64,000 bases of DNA, taken from assembly GCF_945952405.1 (NCBI RefSeq), contig NZ_CAMFIA010000021.1, positions 1 through 64,000 of the forward strand, in the 5' to 3' direction. Within the stretch, counting starts at the first letter, position 1, and the number at the start of each line of letters is the position of its first letter. The DNA comes from an uncultured Stenotrophomonas sp. Its GTDB lineage: Bacteria; Pseudomonadota; Gammaproteobacteria; Xanthomonadales; Xanthomonadaceae. Of the stretch, positions 10,148 through 19,853 are shown in pieces. The notes beneath the pieces were generated by a model. It had not been told where the DNA came from and did no database searches. It saw only the letters and a program-made list of their open reading frames with translations. The translations under genes were made by a program, and so were the position numbers.

Positions 10148-11484
10148 GCGGCGGCTGCCTCCACCTTCTTGCCGTCAACCATCGAATGACCGTTGACGAT
10201 GTAGTACTCGAATTCGTCCCAGAACTGGCGCAGGAAGCCCTGGATGGGCCATGCCGCCGCTTCACCGAACGCACAGATGGTGTGGCCTTCGATCTGGCCG
10301 GCCACCGCCTTCAGCTGGTGCAGGTCTTCCATCGTGGCCTTGCCGGCGACGATGCGCTCCAGCACGCGGTGCATCCAGCCGGTGCCTTCACGGCACGGGG
10401 TGCACTGGCCGCACGATTCCTTGTGGAAGAACTGGCTGATGCGGCAGGCGAACTTGACGCAGCAGACGCTGTCATCGAGCACCACGATCGCACCCGAACC
10501 CAGGCCCGAGCCCAGTGCGCGGATGGTGTCGTAGTCCATCGGCAGGCCCTTCAGCTCGGCCGCGGTCAGCACCGGCATCGACACGCCGCCCGGGATCGCG
10601 CCCTTGAGCTTGCGGCCCGGGCGCAGGCCACCGGCCATTTCCAGCAGGTCGTCGAAGGAGGTGCCGAGCGGCACTTCGAAGTTGCCGCCGTTCTGCACGC
10701 AGCCGGACACCGAGAAGCACTTCGGGCCGCCGTTGGCGGTCAGGCTCAGGCCCTTGAACCACTCCGGACCGTTGCGGATGATCGCCGGCACCGAACCATA
10801 GGTTTCAGTGTTGTTGATCGTCGACGGCTTGCCGTACAGGCCGAAGTTGGCCGGGAACGGCGGCTTGTAGCGCGGCTGGCCCTTCTTGCCTTCCAGCGAT
10901 TCCATCAGCGCGGTTTCTTCGCCGCAGATGTACGCGCCGGCGCCCAGCGCACCGTAGATGTCGATATCCACGCCCGAGCCCATCACGTTCTTGCCCAGCC
11001 AGCCGTTCGCGTAGGCGTCGGCCAGGGCCTGCTCGAAGTGCTCGAACGGCTCGTGGTGGAACTCACCGCGCAGGTAGTTGTAACCCACGGTCGAACCGGT
11101 GGCGTAGCAGGCAATCGCCATGCCTTCCACCACCGAGTGCGGGTTGTAGCGCAGGATGTCGCGGTCCTTGCAGGTGCCCGGCTCGGATTCGTCCGAGTTG
11201 CAGAGGATGTACTTCTGCATGTTGCCCTTGGGCATGAAGGACCACTTCAGGCCGGTCGGGAAACCCGCGCCACCGCGGCCGCGCAGGCCCGAGGCCTTGA
11301 CCATCTCGATGACCTGTTCCGGCGGGATCTTCTCTTCGAGGATCTTGCGCAGGGCAGCGTAGCCACCGGTCTTCAGGTAGCTTTCGTACGACCAGGGGGT
11401 GTCGTAATGCAGGGTGGTGTAGACCACCTGGTGCGGCAGCGGCGCGGGGCCGACCGGACCCTTGGATTCGTGGTGATGTGCCAT
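10144..11484 (-). CDS. nuoF: NADH-quinone oxidoreductase subunit F, NADH/FMN-binding
   Basis: NuoF oxidises NADH through FMN and passes electrons to an N3-type [4Fe-4S] cluster. The 446-aa product has the glycine-rich NADH/FMN site [16 protein letters not shown] near residue 70, a second FMN-contacting stretch [17 protein letters not shown], and the C-terminal cluster motif [15 protein letters not shown] with a fourth cysteine in HTICAFGEA. Length and motifs match the family. It follows nuoE after 4 nt. Confidence 0.97.
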   Translation of the reverse strand: MAHHHESKGPVGPAPLPHQVVYTTLHYDTPWSYESYLKTGGYAALRKILEEKIPPEQVIEMVKASGLRGRGGAGFPTGLKWSFMPKGNMQKYILCNSDESEPGTCKDRDILRYNPHSVVEGMAIACYATGSTVGYNYLRGEFHHEPFEHFEQALADAYANGWLGKNVMGSGVDIDIYGALGAGAYICGEETALMESLEGKKGQPRYKPPFPANFGLYGKPSTINNTETYGSVPAIIRNGPEWFKGLSLTANGGPKCFSVSGCVQNGGNFEVPLGTSFDDLLEMAGGLRPGRKLKGAIPGGVSMPVLTAAELKGLPMDYDTIRALGSGLGSGAIVVLDDSVCCVKFACRISQFFHKESCGQCTPCREGTGWMHRVLERIVAGKATMEDLHQLKAVAGQIEGHTICAFGEAAAWPIQGFLRQFWDEFEYYIVNGHSMVDGKKVEAAAA

Positions 11485-11488
11485 GCCC

Positions 11489-12016
11489 TTACTCCAGCCC
11501 GTCCAGCAGCTCGTCGACCTTTTCCAGGGTCAGACGCTCATGGTAGTGACCGTTGATGACCATCATCGGCGCGCCACCGCAGCCGGCCAGGCATTCTTCC
11601 TCGCGCTTGAGGTAGACGCGGCCGTCCGGGGTCGATTCACCGTGCTTGATGCCCAGCTTCTTCTCGCAATGGCGGACGATGTCCTCGGCGCCGTTGAGCC
11701 AGCAGCTGATGTTGGTGCAGATGGCCACGTTGTTGCGGCCCACCTTCTCGGTCTCGAACATCGAGTAGAAGCTGGCGACCTCGTAGGCCCACACCGGCGG
11801 CAGGTCAAGGTACTTGGCCACGGCGGCGATCAGCTCGTCGGTCAGCCAGCCCTCGTTCTGCTCCTGGGCCGCATGCAGGCCCTGCAGCACGGCAGAGCGC
11901 TTGCGGTCCGGCGGGAACTTGGACAGCCAGTGATCGATGTGAGCGCGGGTCTTGTCGCTCAGCACCACCATCGGGTCGACGTCGCGCGCCGCCTCGAAAT
12001 TACCTGTCGCCTTCAT
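11489..12016 (-). CDS. nuoE: NADH-quinone oxidoreductase subunit E, [2Fe-2S]
   Basis: NuoE is a thioredoxin-fold subunit that holds the off-pathway [2Fe-2S] cluster N1a next to NuoF. The product is 175 aa. Four cluster cysteines are visible as CTNISC and CLAGCGGAP. The N-terminal helical part (residues ~15-80) matches the family. It is separated from nuoD by 97 nt, the largest gap inside the operon apart from the nuoA leader. Confidence 0.96.
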   Translation of the reverse strand: MKATGNFEAARDVDPMVVLSDKTRAHIDHWLSKFPPDRKRSAVLQGLHAAQEQNEGWLTDELIAAVAKYLDLPPVWAYEVASFYSMFETEKVGRNNVAICTNISCWLNGAEDIVRHCEKKLGIKHGESTPDGRVYLKREEECLAGCGGAPMMVINGHYHERLTLEKVDELLDGLE

Positions 12017-12113
12017 CGGCCGACCTCAGCGAAATGCATAACGTGAAATTCCAGAAACTGCGGCGCCGGCTTGCGCCGGCTGCCTGCAGCGGGCGTTGGC
12101 GTGGCGGACGGCA
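12017..12113 (-). other. Intra-operon spacer between nuoD and nuoE with a small hairpin
   Basis: The nuo genes are otherwise packed or overlapping, but 97 nt lie between nuoD and nuoE. The spacer holds a short GC-rich hairpin (GCCGGCTTGCGCCGGC core near 12065-12082) and no reading frame of note. There is no U-run, so this is not a convincing terminator. It could tune mRNA stability or be a decayed palindromic repeat. Confidence 0.4.
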
Positions 12114-13421
12114 TTACCGGTCAACCTCGCCGAACACCAGGTCGTAGGTACCGATCATCGCCACCACGTCGGCCAGCATGTGGCCGCGCACGATCGAATC
12201 GATCGAGGACAGGTGGGCGAAGCCCGGTGCACGCAGGTGCACGCGGAACGGCTTGTTGGCGCCGTCGGAGACCAGGTAGCAGCCGAACTCGCCCTTCGGC
12301 GCTTCAACCGCCGCATAGGTCTCGCCGGCCGGAACGCAATAGCCTTCGCTGAACAGCTTGAAGTGGTGGATCAGCGCTTCCATGTCGTCCTTCATGTCCT
12401 CGCGCTTGGGCGGAGCGACCTTGAAGTTCTTGACCATCACCGGGCCGGGGTTGGCCTTCAGCCAAGCCACGCACTGCTTGATGATGCGGTTGGACTCGCG
12501 CATTTCGGCAACGCGGACCAGGTAACGGTCGTAGCAGTCGCCTTCCTTGCCCAGCGGAATATCGAAATCGACGGCATCGTACTTGGCGTACGGGCGCTTC
12601 TTGCGCAGGTCCCAGGCGATGCCCGAGCCGCGCAGCATCACGCCGGTCATGCCCCACTGGTGGGCCAGTTCAGGGGTGACCACGCCGATGCCGACGGTAC
12701 GCTGCTTCCAGATACGGTTGTCGGTCAGCAGGGTTTCGTATTCGTCGATGCGCTTGGGGAACTCGACGGTGAAGTTCTCCAGGAAGTCGAGCAGCGAACC
12801 TTCGCGGGCGGCGTTGAGGTTCTTCAGGGCCTTGCCCTTGTGCCAGCGCGATTCCTTGTACTTCGGCATCTGGTCCGGCAGGTCGCGGTAGACACCGCCC
12901 GGACGGTAGTACGCCGCGTGCATGCGCGCGCCGGAGACCGCTTCATAGCAGTCCATCAGCTCTTCGCGCTCGCGGAAGGCGTACAGCATCACCGCCATCG
13001 CACCCAGGTCGAGCGCGTTGGAGCCCAGCCACATCAGGTGGTTGAGGATGCGGGTGATTTCGTCGTACATGGTGCGGATGTACTGCGCACGCTCCGGCGC
13101 CTCGATCCCCATCAGGGTCTCGATCGCGCGCACGTAGGCGTGCTCGTTGCACATCATCGACACGTAGTCCAGGCGATCCATGTAACCGATCGACTGGTTG
13201 AACGGCTTGGACTCGGCCAGCTTTTCGGTACCACGGTGCAGCAGACCCACGTGCGGGTCGGCGCGCATGATGGTTTCGCCGTCCATTTCCAGGATCAGGC
13301 GCAGCACGCCATGCGCGGCCGGATGCTGCGGGCCGAAGTTCATGGTGTAGTTGCGGATTTCCTGCCGTGCTTCGGCCGGATTGCTCGCGAACGCTTCGCG
13401 GGCCTGGTGGAACTCGCTCAC
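12114..13421 (-). CDS. nuoD: NADH-quinone oxidoreductase subunit D
   Basis: NuoD (49-kDa subunit) forms the quinone-binding pocket with NuoB. The 435-aa product has the conserved N-terminal [16 protein letters not shown], containing the quinone-pocket histidine, and the C-terminal [20 protein letters not shown] derived from the NiFe-hydrogenase large-subunit fold. It is a separate protein, unlike the fused NuoCD of E. coli. The GTG start overlaps the nuoC stop as GTGA. Confidence 0.97.
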   Translation of the reverse strand: MSEFHQAREAFASNPAEARQEIRNYTMNFGPQHPAAHGVLRLILEMDGETIMRADPHVGLLHRGTEKLAESKPFNQSIGYMDRLDYVSMMCNEHAYVRAIETLMGIEAPERAQYIRTMYDEITRILNHLMWLGSNALDLGAMAVMLYAFREREELMDCYEAVSGARMHAAYYRPGGVYRDLPDQMPKYKESRWHKGKALKNLNAAREGSLLDFLENFTVEFPKRIDEYETLLTDNRIWKQRTVGIGVVTPELAHQWGMTGVMLRGSGIAWDLRKKRPYAKYDAVDFDIPLGKEGDCYDRYLVRVAEMRESNRIIKQCVAWLKANPGPVMVKNFKVAPPKREDMKDDMEALIHHFKLFSEGYCVPAGETYAAVEAPKGEFGCYLVSDGANKPFRVHLRAPGFAHLSSIDSIVRGHMLADVVAMIGTYDLVFGEVDR

Positions 13422-14164
13422 TTCACTGCCTCCTGCGCGCGCTCACCGGCTGCGGTCTGCAGACGGGCGTCGTCACGGATCACGCGCGGCACGCCGACAC
13501 GCGGCTCCACCGAGGTGACCGGTTCGTAGATCACGCGCTTCTTTTCTTCGTCGTAGCGGACTTCGACATTGCCGATCAGCGGGAAGTCCTTGCGGAACGG
13601 ATGGCCGACGAAACCGTAGTCGGTCAGGATCCGGCGCAGGTCCGGGTGGCCTTCGAAGATCACGCCGTACAGGTCGAACGCTTCGCGCTCGAACCAGTTC
13701 AGGCCCGGCCAGATGCCGGTCAGCGAGGACACCACCGGCAGTGCTTCGTCAGGGGCGAAGCAGCGCAGGTGCATCATCAGGTTGTGCTGGTACGAACGCA
13801 GCTGGGCGACCACGGCGAAGCGCTGGGTCGGCATGTGCTGCGGGCGGGCACCATCGGCACTCTCCTCGCTGGGGAATTCACCCCATGCGAAGCGGCCCTG
13901 GGCCTTGCCTTCGACGCCACGGCTGAAGCCCTGCGAGGACACGTCGGCGGTGTCCCATTCGTCGGAGCCATAACCAAGGTAGTCGACGCCGCACAGATCC
14001 ACGGCCTGTTCGAAACCAAACTCGTCACGCAGCGCCAGGGCGGTGGCGTGCCACTCGGCGGCAGGCACTTCCAGCGTCACTTCGCCGCGGGGTTCGACCA
14101 CGATGACCTTCGCACCTGCGAAACGTGCGGAGAGTCGGTCGATGAAGGATGCTTGCTCTGCCAT
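13418..14164 (-). CDS. nuoC: NADH-quinone oxidoreductase subunit C
   Basis: NuoC (30-kDa subunit) is a structural subunit of the complex I connecting module and packs on NuoD. The product is 248 aa. The family signature [24 protein letters not shown] (split here as [11 protein letters not shown] and [16 protein letters not shown]) is clear. There is an acidic/serine-containing insertion around residues 65-110 and a charged C-terminal tail. It starts with ATG 33 nt after nuoB and overlaps nuoD by 4 nt. Confidence 0.96.
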   Translation of the reverse strand: MAEQASFIDRLSARFAGAKVIVVEPRGEVTLEVPAAEWHATALALRDEFGFEQAVDLCGVDYLGYGSDEWDTADVSSQGFSRGVEGKAQGRFAWGEFPSEESADGARPQHMPTQRFAVVAQLRSYQHNLMMHLRCFAPDEALPVVSSLTGIWPGLNWFEREAFDLYGVIFEGHPDLRRILTDYGFVGHPFRKDFPLIGNVEVRYDEEKKRVIYEPVTSVEPRVGVPRVIRDDARLQTAAGERAQEAVK

Positions 14165-14197
14165 GGGGGCTTGGCGCGCTCTTGTCAGGTGAGGGGG

Positions 14198-14752
14198 TCA
14201 GCGGGCGATGGTCTGTGTACGCCAGATCTTCTTCTGCAGCTGCAGGATCCCGTACACCAGCGCCTCGGCGGTCGGCGGGCAGCCCGGGACGTAGACGTCC
14301 ACCGGCACCACGCGATCACAGCCGCGCACGACAGAATAGGAGTAGTGGTAATAGCCGCCGCCATTGGCGCAGCTACCCATCGAGATGACCCACTTCGGGT
14401 CCGGCATCTGGTCGTAGACCTTGCGCAGCGCCGGGGCCATCTTGTTGACCAGGGTACCGGCCACGATCATCACGTCGGACTGGCGCGGCGACGGGCGGAA
14501 TACCACGCCGTAGCGGTCAAGGTCCAGGCGCGCGGCGCCGGCGTGCATCATCTCGACCGCGCAGCAGGCCAGGCCGAAGGTCATCGGCCACATCGAGCCG
14601 GTGCGCGCCCAGTTCAGCAGTGCGTCGACGCTGGTGGTGACGAAGCCCTTCTCCAGCAGCGGGTTGTCGCCTTCCGGCCGCAGGATGTCATCAACCCGGC
14701 CTTCCGGCGACGGGTTGTTCATGAGGCCATCGAGAGTCTGAATCACTCCCAT
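14198..14752 (-). CDS. nuoB: NADH-quinone oxidoreductase subunit B, [4Fe-4S] cluster N2
   Basis: NuoB holds the terminal cluster N2 that reduces quinone. From the ATG at 14752 ([10 protein letters not shown]) the product is 184 aa, the usual length. The adjacent cysteines are in [13 protein letters not shown] (residues 58-70), with further ligands in [12 protein letters not shown] and [11 protein letters not shown]. The frame is open further upstream, but that part lies inside nuoA in another frame and has no family similarity. The start overlaps the nuoA end by 10 nt. Confidence 0.97.
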   Translation of the reverse strand: MGVIQTLDGLMNNPSPEGRVDDILRPEGDNPLLEKGFVTTSVDALLNWARTGSMWPMTFGLACCAVEMMHAGAARLDLDRYGVVFRPSPRQSDVMIVAGTLVNKMAPALRKVYDQMPDPKWVISMGSCANGGGYYHYSYSVVRGCDRVVPVDVYVPGCPPTAEALVYGILQLQKKIWRTQTIAR

Positions 14753-15099
14753 TCCAGCGCTCCCTTCTTCCAGACGTAAATGAAACCGAGGAACAGCATG
14801 CCGACGAACAGGCCCATGGTGATGAGCGAACGGGCACCCAGTTCCATGAAGACCTGGGTCCACGGCACGATGAAGATGATTTCCAGGTCGAAGACGATGA
14901 ACTGGATCGCGATCAGGTAGTAGCGCACGTCGAACTTCATGCGCGCGTCTTCGAAGGCCTCGAAGCCGCACTCGTACGGCGACAGCTTTTCCAGATCGGG
15001 GCGGCGGGGACCGAGGAATCGACCAACCAGCATCAGCGTAATGCCGATACCGGTGGCAACGATCAGAAACAGCAGAGACGGCAAATATTCGGCCAGCAC
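14743..15099 (-). CDS. nuoA: NADH-quinone oxidoreductase subunit A
   Basis: NuoA is a three-helix membrane subunit near the quinone chamber. With a GTG start at 15099 (first residues [10 protein letters not shown] after the initiator) the product is 118 aa. The conserved loop [20 protein letters not shown] and second helix [18 protein letters not shown] are clear. An in-frame extension reaches 15258 but crosses into the tRNA-Leu gene and looks non-coding, so I reject it. This is the first gene of the nuo operon; its promoter must lie in or upstream of the tRNA-Leu region. Confidence 0.94.
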   Translation of the reverse strand: MLAEYLPSLLFLIVATGIGITLMLVGRFLGPRRPDLEKLSPYECGFEAFEDARMKFDVRYYLIAIQFIVFDLEIIFIVPWTQVFMELGARSLITMGLFVGMLFLGFIYVWKKGALEWE

Positions 15100-15210
15100 A
15101 GCGATTCTCTCTTGCCTCTGCCGCTGCGCCTGCAGGCGCTTTGGCATGGGGGAGTGGACGGGAATCTGCCTGGCGCCTTGCGCGCCAGACGAACCCGCTT
15201 TACTTACAAA

Positions 15211-15295
15211 TGGTGCCCAAGAGGGGACTCGAACCCCTACGACTTGCGTCGCTACCACCTCAAGGTAGTGCGTCTACCAATTCCGCCACCTGGGC
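15211..15295 (-). tRNA. tRNA-Leu (GAG)
   Basis: The minus strand reads GCCCAGGTGGCGGAATTGGT at the 5' end and closes with the T-arm GGTTCGAGTCC and an encoded CCA. It is 85 nt with a long variable arm, as in class II tRNAs, and the anticodon loop CTTGAGG gives anticodon GAG. It lies between secG and nuoA. In E. coli the equivalent gene (leuU) also follows secG. Confidence 0.97.
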
Positions 15296-15346
15296 AAACG
15301 ATCACATCAGACTATCTTCCCGATGCGCCGCGTATTGTAACCGGCT

Positions 15347-15784
15347 TCAGTCTTTCTGGGAGCCTTCCGAAGGCTTTTCTTCACCAGAAACCGAAGATTC
15401 CGCCTTAGCCGGCACATTCGCGGCCGGAACCGGGGCGGCCGGGACCGCATCGGCCTTCGGAACGGCCGGCAGTTCGCCCGCCGGGGCCGCCGGAGCGGTC
15501 GCCGCCGGGGCGGACATCAGCCCCAGATCCTGGTCGGCCGCCGGGCGGGTGCCGTGACCGGCATACCAGGCCATGAAGAGGCTGATGCCGAAGAACACGA
15601 CAGCCAGCCACTTGGTCGACTTGGACAGGAAGTTCGAGGCGCCGCGCGCACCGAACACCGTACCCGAGGCACCGGCGCCAAAGCCCGAACCCGCCGCCGC
15701 ACCCGAGCCACGCTGCATCAGGATCAGCGCGATCATGGCCACAGCGACCAGCACGTAGACGACATTGAGGATCAACATCAGCAT
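15347..15784 (-). CDS. secG: Protein translocase subunit SecG
   Basis: SecG is the small auxiliary subunit of the SecYEG channel and speeds preprotein translocation. From the ATG at 15784 the product is 145 aa; a second ATG lies two codons later. It has a first helix (LILNVVYVLVAVAMIALILM), the conserved cytoplasmic Gly-rich loop SGFGAGASGTVFGARGA, and a second helix (WLAVVFFGISLFMAWY). A 60-70-residue Ala/Pro-rich tail extends beyond the typical 110-aa SecG. An AGGG box precedes the start by about 9 nt. It follows tpiA and precedes tRNA-Leu. Confidence 0.95.
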   Translation of the reverse strand: MLMLILNVVYVLVAVAMIALILMQRGSGAAAGSGFGAGASGTVFGARGASNFLSKSTKWLAVVFFGISLFMAWYAGHGTRPAADQDLGLMSAPAATAPAAPAGELPAVPKADAVPAAPVPAANVPAKAESSVSGEEKPSEGSQKD

Positions 15785-15815
15785 TGGAAACCGCCCTCGG
15801 ACAATACTTCTAGGA

Positions 15816-16571
15816 TTAGTTCGCGGCCGCCGCCCTTGCGATGGCCAGGAAGTCCGCGGCCACCAGGGAGGCGCCGCCGACCAGCCCACCATCGACATCC
15901 GGCTGCGCGAACAGTTCCCCGGCATTGTCGGGCTTCACGCTACCGCCGTAAACAATGGGCAGTGAATCAGCGATTCTAGCATCGATACGCGCGACTTCGC
16001 CACGGATGAACGCGTGCACCTGCTGCGCCTGCTCCTTGCTGGCGGTGCGGCCGGTGCCGATGGCCCAGACCGGCTCGTAAGCAACCACGGCCCTGGCGAA
16101 ACCCTCCGCCCCGACCCGTTCCAGCACGGGGGCCAGCTGGCCGGCGATGACCGCCTCGGTCTGCCCGGCTTCGCGCTGTTCCAGGGTCTCGCCCACGCAC
16201 AGCACCGGCACCAGGCCGGCATGCAGGGCGGCGGCGAACTTGCGGGCGACCAGTTCGCTGCTCTCATGGTGGTACTGGCGGCGCTCGGAATGGCCGACCA
16301 GGCCATAGCCGGCGCCGACCTCGACCAGCATCGCCGCACAGACCTCACCGGTGTAGGCCCCCTTCTCGTTGCTGCTGACATCCTGCGCGCCAAAGGCCAG
16401 GCCGGTGCCACCGAAGTCTTCGACCAGCTCCCCCAGGTACGGCAGCGGCGGCAGGATCACCACCTCCACCCCGTCCAGCGGCAGCCCGGCGGCCACCTGC
16501 CCCAGCAGTTCATTGGCGAATTGACGGCTGCCATGCAGCTTCCAGTTTCCGGCGACGATCTTGCGGCGCAT
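15816..16571 (-). CDS. tpiA: Triosephosphate isomerase
   Basis: This glycolytic enzyme interconverts dihydroxyacetone phosphate and glyceraldehyde 3-phosphate in the cytoplasm. The 251-aa product has the N-terminal Asn/Lys site (VAGNWKLHG), the electrophilic His in LVGHSERRQ, the catalytic Glu in VVAYEPVWAIGTG and the phosphate-binding YGGSVKPDN. It lies 31 nt upstream of secG on the same strand, the tpiA-secG order common in gammaproteobacteria. Confidence 0.98.
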   Translation of the reverse strand: MRRKIVAGNWKLHGSRQFANELLGQVAAGLPLDGVEVVILPPLPYLGELVEDFGGTGLAFGAQDVSSNEKGAYTGEVCAAMLVEVGAGYGLVGHSERRQYHHESSELVARKFAAALHAGLVPVLCVGETLEQREAGQTEAVIAGQLAPVLERVGAEGFARAVVAYEPVWAIGTGRTASKEQAQQVHAFIRGEVARIDARIADSLPIVYGGSVKPDNAGELFAQPDVDGGLVGGASLVAADFLAIARAAAAN

Positions 16572-16698
16572 GAGCGGGTGGCTCCTGTGTGAAGTCAGCC
16601 GGTCATGATACCCGCTGCAACAAAAATCCGTTTCCGTGTAAGCGGTTACATGGATTTCCAGCCAACGGCGCAGCCCCTCGTGGCGGGGCTGGGGTGCT

Positions 16699-16739
16699 GG
16701 GGTCAGATCCCTTTTCCTAGGGAAAAGGGGTCCGACCCC
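16699..16739. repeat. Imperfect palindrome, possible intergenic repeat
   Basis: A 41-nt hairpin: arm GGGGTCaGATCCCTTTTCC, loop TAG, and matching arm GGAAAAGGGGTCcGACCCC, with one mismatch and one G:T pair. It lies in the gap between tpiA and the oxygenase gene. It resembles dispersed intergenic palindromes of this bacterial family, but copy number cannot be judged from one window. Confidence 0.55.
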
Positions 16740-16790
16740 CTCCCCTCATTGGCTTCGGCCCCTGCGGGTGCAGGGCACAGCCCCGCAAAG

Positions 16791-16814
16791 AGAAAGGCCG
16801 CCTTTCGGCGGCCT
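16791..16814 (-). terminator. Rho-independent terminator after the oxygenase gene
   Basis: On the minus strand, just after the stop at 16824, AGGCCGCC-GAAA-GGCGGCCT forms an 8-bp stem with a GAAA tetraloop followed by TTCTCTTT. This is a good intrinsic terminator for the oxygenase gene. Confidence 0.8.
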
Positions 16815-16823
16815 CACTTCGGG

Positions 16824-17759
16824 TTACTTCAGCTTGATCTCGCGCAGGCGTTCCTCAAGGAAGCCGTGGGCGGTGATCGGCTCCGGATACCGGCTCGGAT
16901 TGTCCGCCGTGATGCAGGACGGCAGCACGTCGATCAGGAAATCCGGGTTCGGATGCAGGAAGAACGGCACCGAGTAGCGCGGCTGGCGCGCCAGCTCACC
17001 CGGGGGGTTGACCACACGGTGGATCGTCGACGGATACACATGATTGGTCAGGCGCTGCAGCATGTCGCCGATGTTGACCACGATGGTGTCCGCGTCCGAG
17101 GTGAACGGCACCCACTCGCCCTCGTGCGACTGCACTTCCAGGCCCGCGGCGCTGGCGCCGACCAGCAGGGTGATGAAGTTGATGTCGCCATGGGCACCGG
17201 CACGCACGTTCGGGATGTCGTCGGTGGTGATCGGCGGGTAGTGGATCGGGCGCAGGATCGAGTTGCCGAAGTTGGTCTTGTCGGCGAAGAAGTCTTCCGG
17301 CAGGCCGATGTGCAGGGCCAGCGCCGACAGCACGCGCGAACCCAGGTTGTCCAGCGCCTGGTACAGGCCATAACCGCGCTCACGGAAACCGTCGACCTCG
17401 CTCGGCCACAGGTTCGGCGCCATCACCTCACGGTACTTGGAGTCATCGGCGATTTCACGGCCGATGTGCCAGAACTCCTTCAGGTCGAAATGCTTGGAAC
17501 CCTTGGCCGTCTCCACGCCGAACGGGGTGTAGCCGCGGGCGCCACCGCTGCCGGCCACGTGGTACGTGCGCTTGACCTCGTCCGGCAGGGCGAAGAAGGC
17601 CTTGAAGACATCGTAGGCCGCGTCGATGTCGGCCTGCGGGATGCCATGGTTGCGGATGCCCGCGAATCCCCATTGGCGGTAGGCCGCGCCCAGCTCGGCC
17701 ACGAAGGCCTCGCGGTCGCTGTCGAAACGGGTGATGTCGAGGGTGGGGATCTGGCTCAC
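16824..17759 (-). CDS. 2-oxoglutarate/Fe(II)-dependent oxygenase, isopenicillin N synthase-like
   Basis: A 311-aa soluble protein of the non-haem iron oxygenase superfamily. The N-terminal DIOX_N domain spans about residues 3-120. The catalytic jelly-roll carries the iron ligands H190 and D192 (GAHGDINF) and H247 (TIHRVVNPP), and the co-substrate-binding R261-x-S263 (PRYSVPFF). All expected catalytic residues are present, so the protein should be active; the substrate cannot be told. The start is GTG at 17759, with an AGGAA box 5 nt upstream. It is transcribed alone, divergently from the sulfatase-like gene, and ends in its own terminator. Confidence 0.88.
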   Translation of the reverse strand: MSQIPTLDITRFDSDREAFVAELGAAYRQWGFAGIRNHGIPQADIDAAYDVFKAFFALPDEVKRTYHVAGSGGARGYTPFGVETAKGSKHFDLKEFWHIGREIADDSKYREVMAPNLWPSEVDGFRERGYGLYQALDNLGSRVLSALALHIGLPEDFFADKTNFGNSILRPIHYPPITTDDIPNVRAGAHGDINFITLLVGASAAGLEVQSHEGEWVPFTSDADTIVVNIGDMLQRLTNHVYPSTIHRVVNPPGELARQPRYSVPFFLHPNPDFLIDVLPSCITADNPSRYPEPITAHGFLEERLREIKLK

Positions 17760-17954
17760 AGCGGTTCCTGGCTTGTCGTTGGGTCTGAGGGGGCCTGCGC
17801 ATTCATGGCCCGCCTGAACATTGTGACAGATCGACCGGCGGACGTACTCGATACAAGGAAACAAACCGATACAATGCGCGTCCCGCGCGCATTTAACGAA
17901 TCCCTCACGTTGGCGGCGCACCGCCCCTCCGCGCCCTCTCGACCCGCCCGCCCC

Positions 17955-19835
17955 ATGCCCACCGCTGCAGACGCCCCCGCCCTCCTCCTCGCCGGCCCGG
18001 ATCGCCGCTGGCGTCGGCTCGCGTGGTGGTCCCTGTTCGTGCTGGGCAACGCCGTGCTGGCGACCATGATCACCCTCGGCAATGTGCCGTTGCGCGACAA
18101 CCCGGGCGGCAACCAGGGGCTGGCCTACCTGGCGATTGCCCTGCCCGGCCACCTGCTCGCCTTCGGTGCGCTGGCCGGCCTGCTGCCAGTACTGCTGGGC
18201 CTGTGGCCGCGCAGCGCGCGCACGCTGAGCATCAGTGCCGTGCTGCTGCAGGGCCTGTGGCTGTGCCTGCTGCTGGTCGACGCCAAGGTGTTCACCCTGT
18301 ATCGCTTCCACCTCAATGCCATGGTGGTGAACATGGTGTTCGGCGGCGCGCTGCAGGACCAGGTCGCGCTGTCGTGGAAGACCTGGATGCAGGCGGGCGT
18401 GCTGGTGGCGGCCATCTTCACCGCCGAGGGCATCCTGGCCTGGGCGTGCTGGAAGCTGCTGCCGGCCCTGCCGCGTCGGCGCCGGGTGCTGCAGGCCTGG
18501 GCGGTGGTCGCCCTGCTGATGGCCGGCGGCCAGGTGGCCACGGCCTATTTCGATGCGCGTGGCGACCGTGACGTGATCGCCCAGTGGAACTACCTGCCGT
18601 GGGCGCAGCCGATCACCGCCAAGAGCTTCATGCGCAAGCTGGGCGTGGTCAGCGAGCAGCAGGTCGGCCTGCCTGATCCGCGCCACGCACAGCTGCTGTA
18701 TCCGCTGCAGCCGCTGCGCTGCCAGAACCCGCATCGGCCCAACGTACTGATGGTGGTGCTGGAATCGCTGCGCCACGACGCCCTCACCGCGCAGATCATG
18801 CCGAACACCTCGGCCCTGGCGAACAACGCGCGCGTCTACGACCAGCATTTCAGCACCGGCAATGCCACCCGCTATGGCCTGTTCGGCCTGCTCTATGGCC
18901 TGCCCGGCGGCTACTGGCAGAGCATGCTCGACGAGCAGCGCGGCTCACAGCTGTTCAAGGTGCTGGGCCAGCAGGGCTACGACCTGCACCTGTACGGCAG
19001 CGCGCCGATGTACAGCCCGGAATTCGACCGTACCGCCTTTGCCGATGTCCGCGACCAGCTGCACCAGGGTCCGTCGGAACTGGGCTCGGAAGGACGCGAC
19101 CGCAGCATCGTGGCCTCGCTGCAGAAGGACATCCGGACCAGCCAGGCCGCGCACAAGCCCTGGTTCGGCTTCGTCTTCCTCGACTCCACCCACGCGCCCT
19201 ACCACATGCCCGCGGGCTATCCGCCGCTGGCCACGCCGATGGCGCAGGAAATCGACTTCCTCAAGTTCGGCCCCGACCACGACCCGACCCCCGAACTGAA
19301 CCGCTACCGGACCGCCGTGCACTATGCCGACAGCCTGGTCGGCGCACTGCTGGACGATCTGCGCGCGCAGGGCCTGGAGCAGGACACCATCGTGCTGGTC
19401 ACCGGCGACCATGCCGAAGAATTCAACGACCTGAAGCTGAACTACTGGGGCCACAACGGCAACTTCTCCGACTACCAGCTGCAGGTGCCGTTCGTGCTGC
19501 ACTGGCCCGGCAAGGGCAACGCCCATGAAGCGCGGGTCAGTTCGCACGAGGACTGGGTACCCACCCTGATGCGCCACGCACTGGGCTGCGAGAACGCACT
19601 GACCGACTTCAGTACCGGCCAGGACCTGTTGGCCGAGCCGGCAGGCGAGCGCGCGCTGGTGGTCGAAAGCTGGTCGCAACGTGCCGTCCGCCATGGCGAT
19701 GCCATCTACGTATTCGACAAGTTCGGCAACGCAACCGCAGTGGACCGGCACTACCGTCCGCTGCCGCAACAGGCCCCGGATGCCACTGCCGTCCGTACCG
19801 CATGGGAAGCGCTGACCCGCTTCCGCAACCGCTGA
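17955..19835 (+). CDS. YejM/PbgA-like inner-membrane protein with sulfatase-fold periplasmic domain
   Basis: A 626-aa protein with five N-terminal helices (about residues 22-42, 55-82, 90-110, 145-170, 178-197), then a periplasmic alkaline-phosphatase/sulfatase-fold domain from ~260. Residues 298-320, with HFSTGNATRYGLFGLLYGLP, align by eye with the YejM segment around its active-site threonine, and TGDHAEEF and YWGHNGNFSDYQ carry further metal-site residues. In E. coli, YejM/PbgA senses periplasmic LPS and restrains LpxC turnover through LapB; a similar role here is inference. The ATG at 17874 is also in frame, but a -10-like TACAAT (17870-17875) overlaps it, so I prefer 17955. The glycosyltransferase follows after 18 nt. 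Confidence 0.8.
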   Translation: MPTAADAPALLLAGPDRRWRRLAWWSLFVLGNAVLATMITLGNVPLRDNPGGNQGLAYLAIALPGHLLAFGALAGLLPVLLGLWPRSARTLSISAVLLQGLWLCLLLVDAKVFTLYRFHLNAMVVNMVFGGALQDQVALSWKTWMQAGVLVAAIFTAEGILAWACWKLLPALPRRRRVLQAWAVVALLMAGGQVATAYFDARGDRDVIAQWNYLPWAQPITAKSFMRKLGVVSEQQVGLPDPRHAQLLYPLQPLRCQNPHRPNVLMVVLESLRHDALTAQIMPNTSALANNARVYDQHFSTGNATRYGLFGLLYGLPGGYWQSMLDEQRGSQLFKVLGQQGYDLHLYGSAPMYSPEFDRTAFADVRDQLHQGPSELGSEGRDRSIVASLQKDIRTSQAAHKPWFGFVFLDSTHAPYHMPAGYPPLATPMAQEIDFLKFGPDHDPTPELNRYRTAVHYADSLVGALLDDLRAQGLEQDTIVLVTGDHAEEFNDLKLNYWGHNGNFSDYQLQVPFVLHWPGKGNAHEARVSSHEDWVPTLMRHALGCENALTDFSTGQDLLAEPAGERALVVESWSQRAVRHGDAIYVFDKFGNATAVDRHYRPLPQQAPDATAVRTAWEALTRFRNR

Positions 19836-19853
19836 GCCCAGAGGATGGTTCCC

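Noticed and set aside
12060..12090. Possible terminator between nuoE and nuoD
   Set aside because: The hairpin is short and lacks a U-run; termination inside the nuo operon would be unexpected.
16824..18848. 674-aa frame running through the oxygenase and into the sulfatase-like gene on the opposite strand
   Set aside because: Only the last 311 residues are a real protein. The N-terminal part is antisense to the YejM-like gene and has low-complexity Gln/His/Arg composition; the GTG at 17759 has a good ribosome site.
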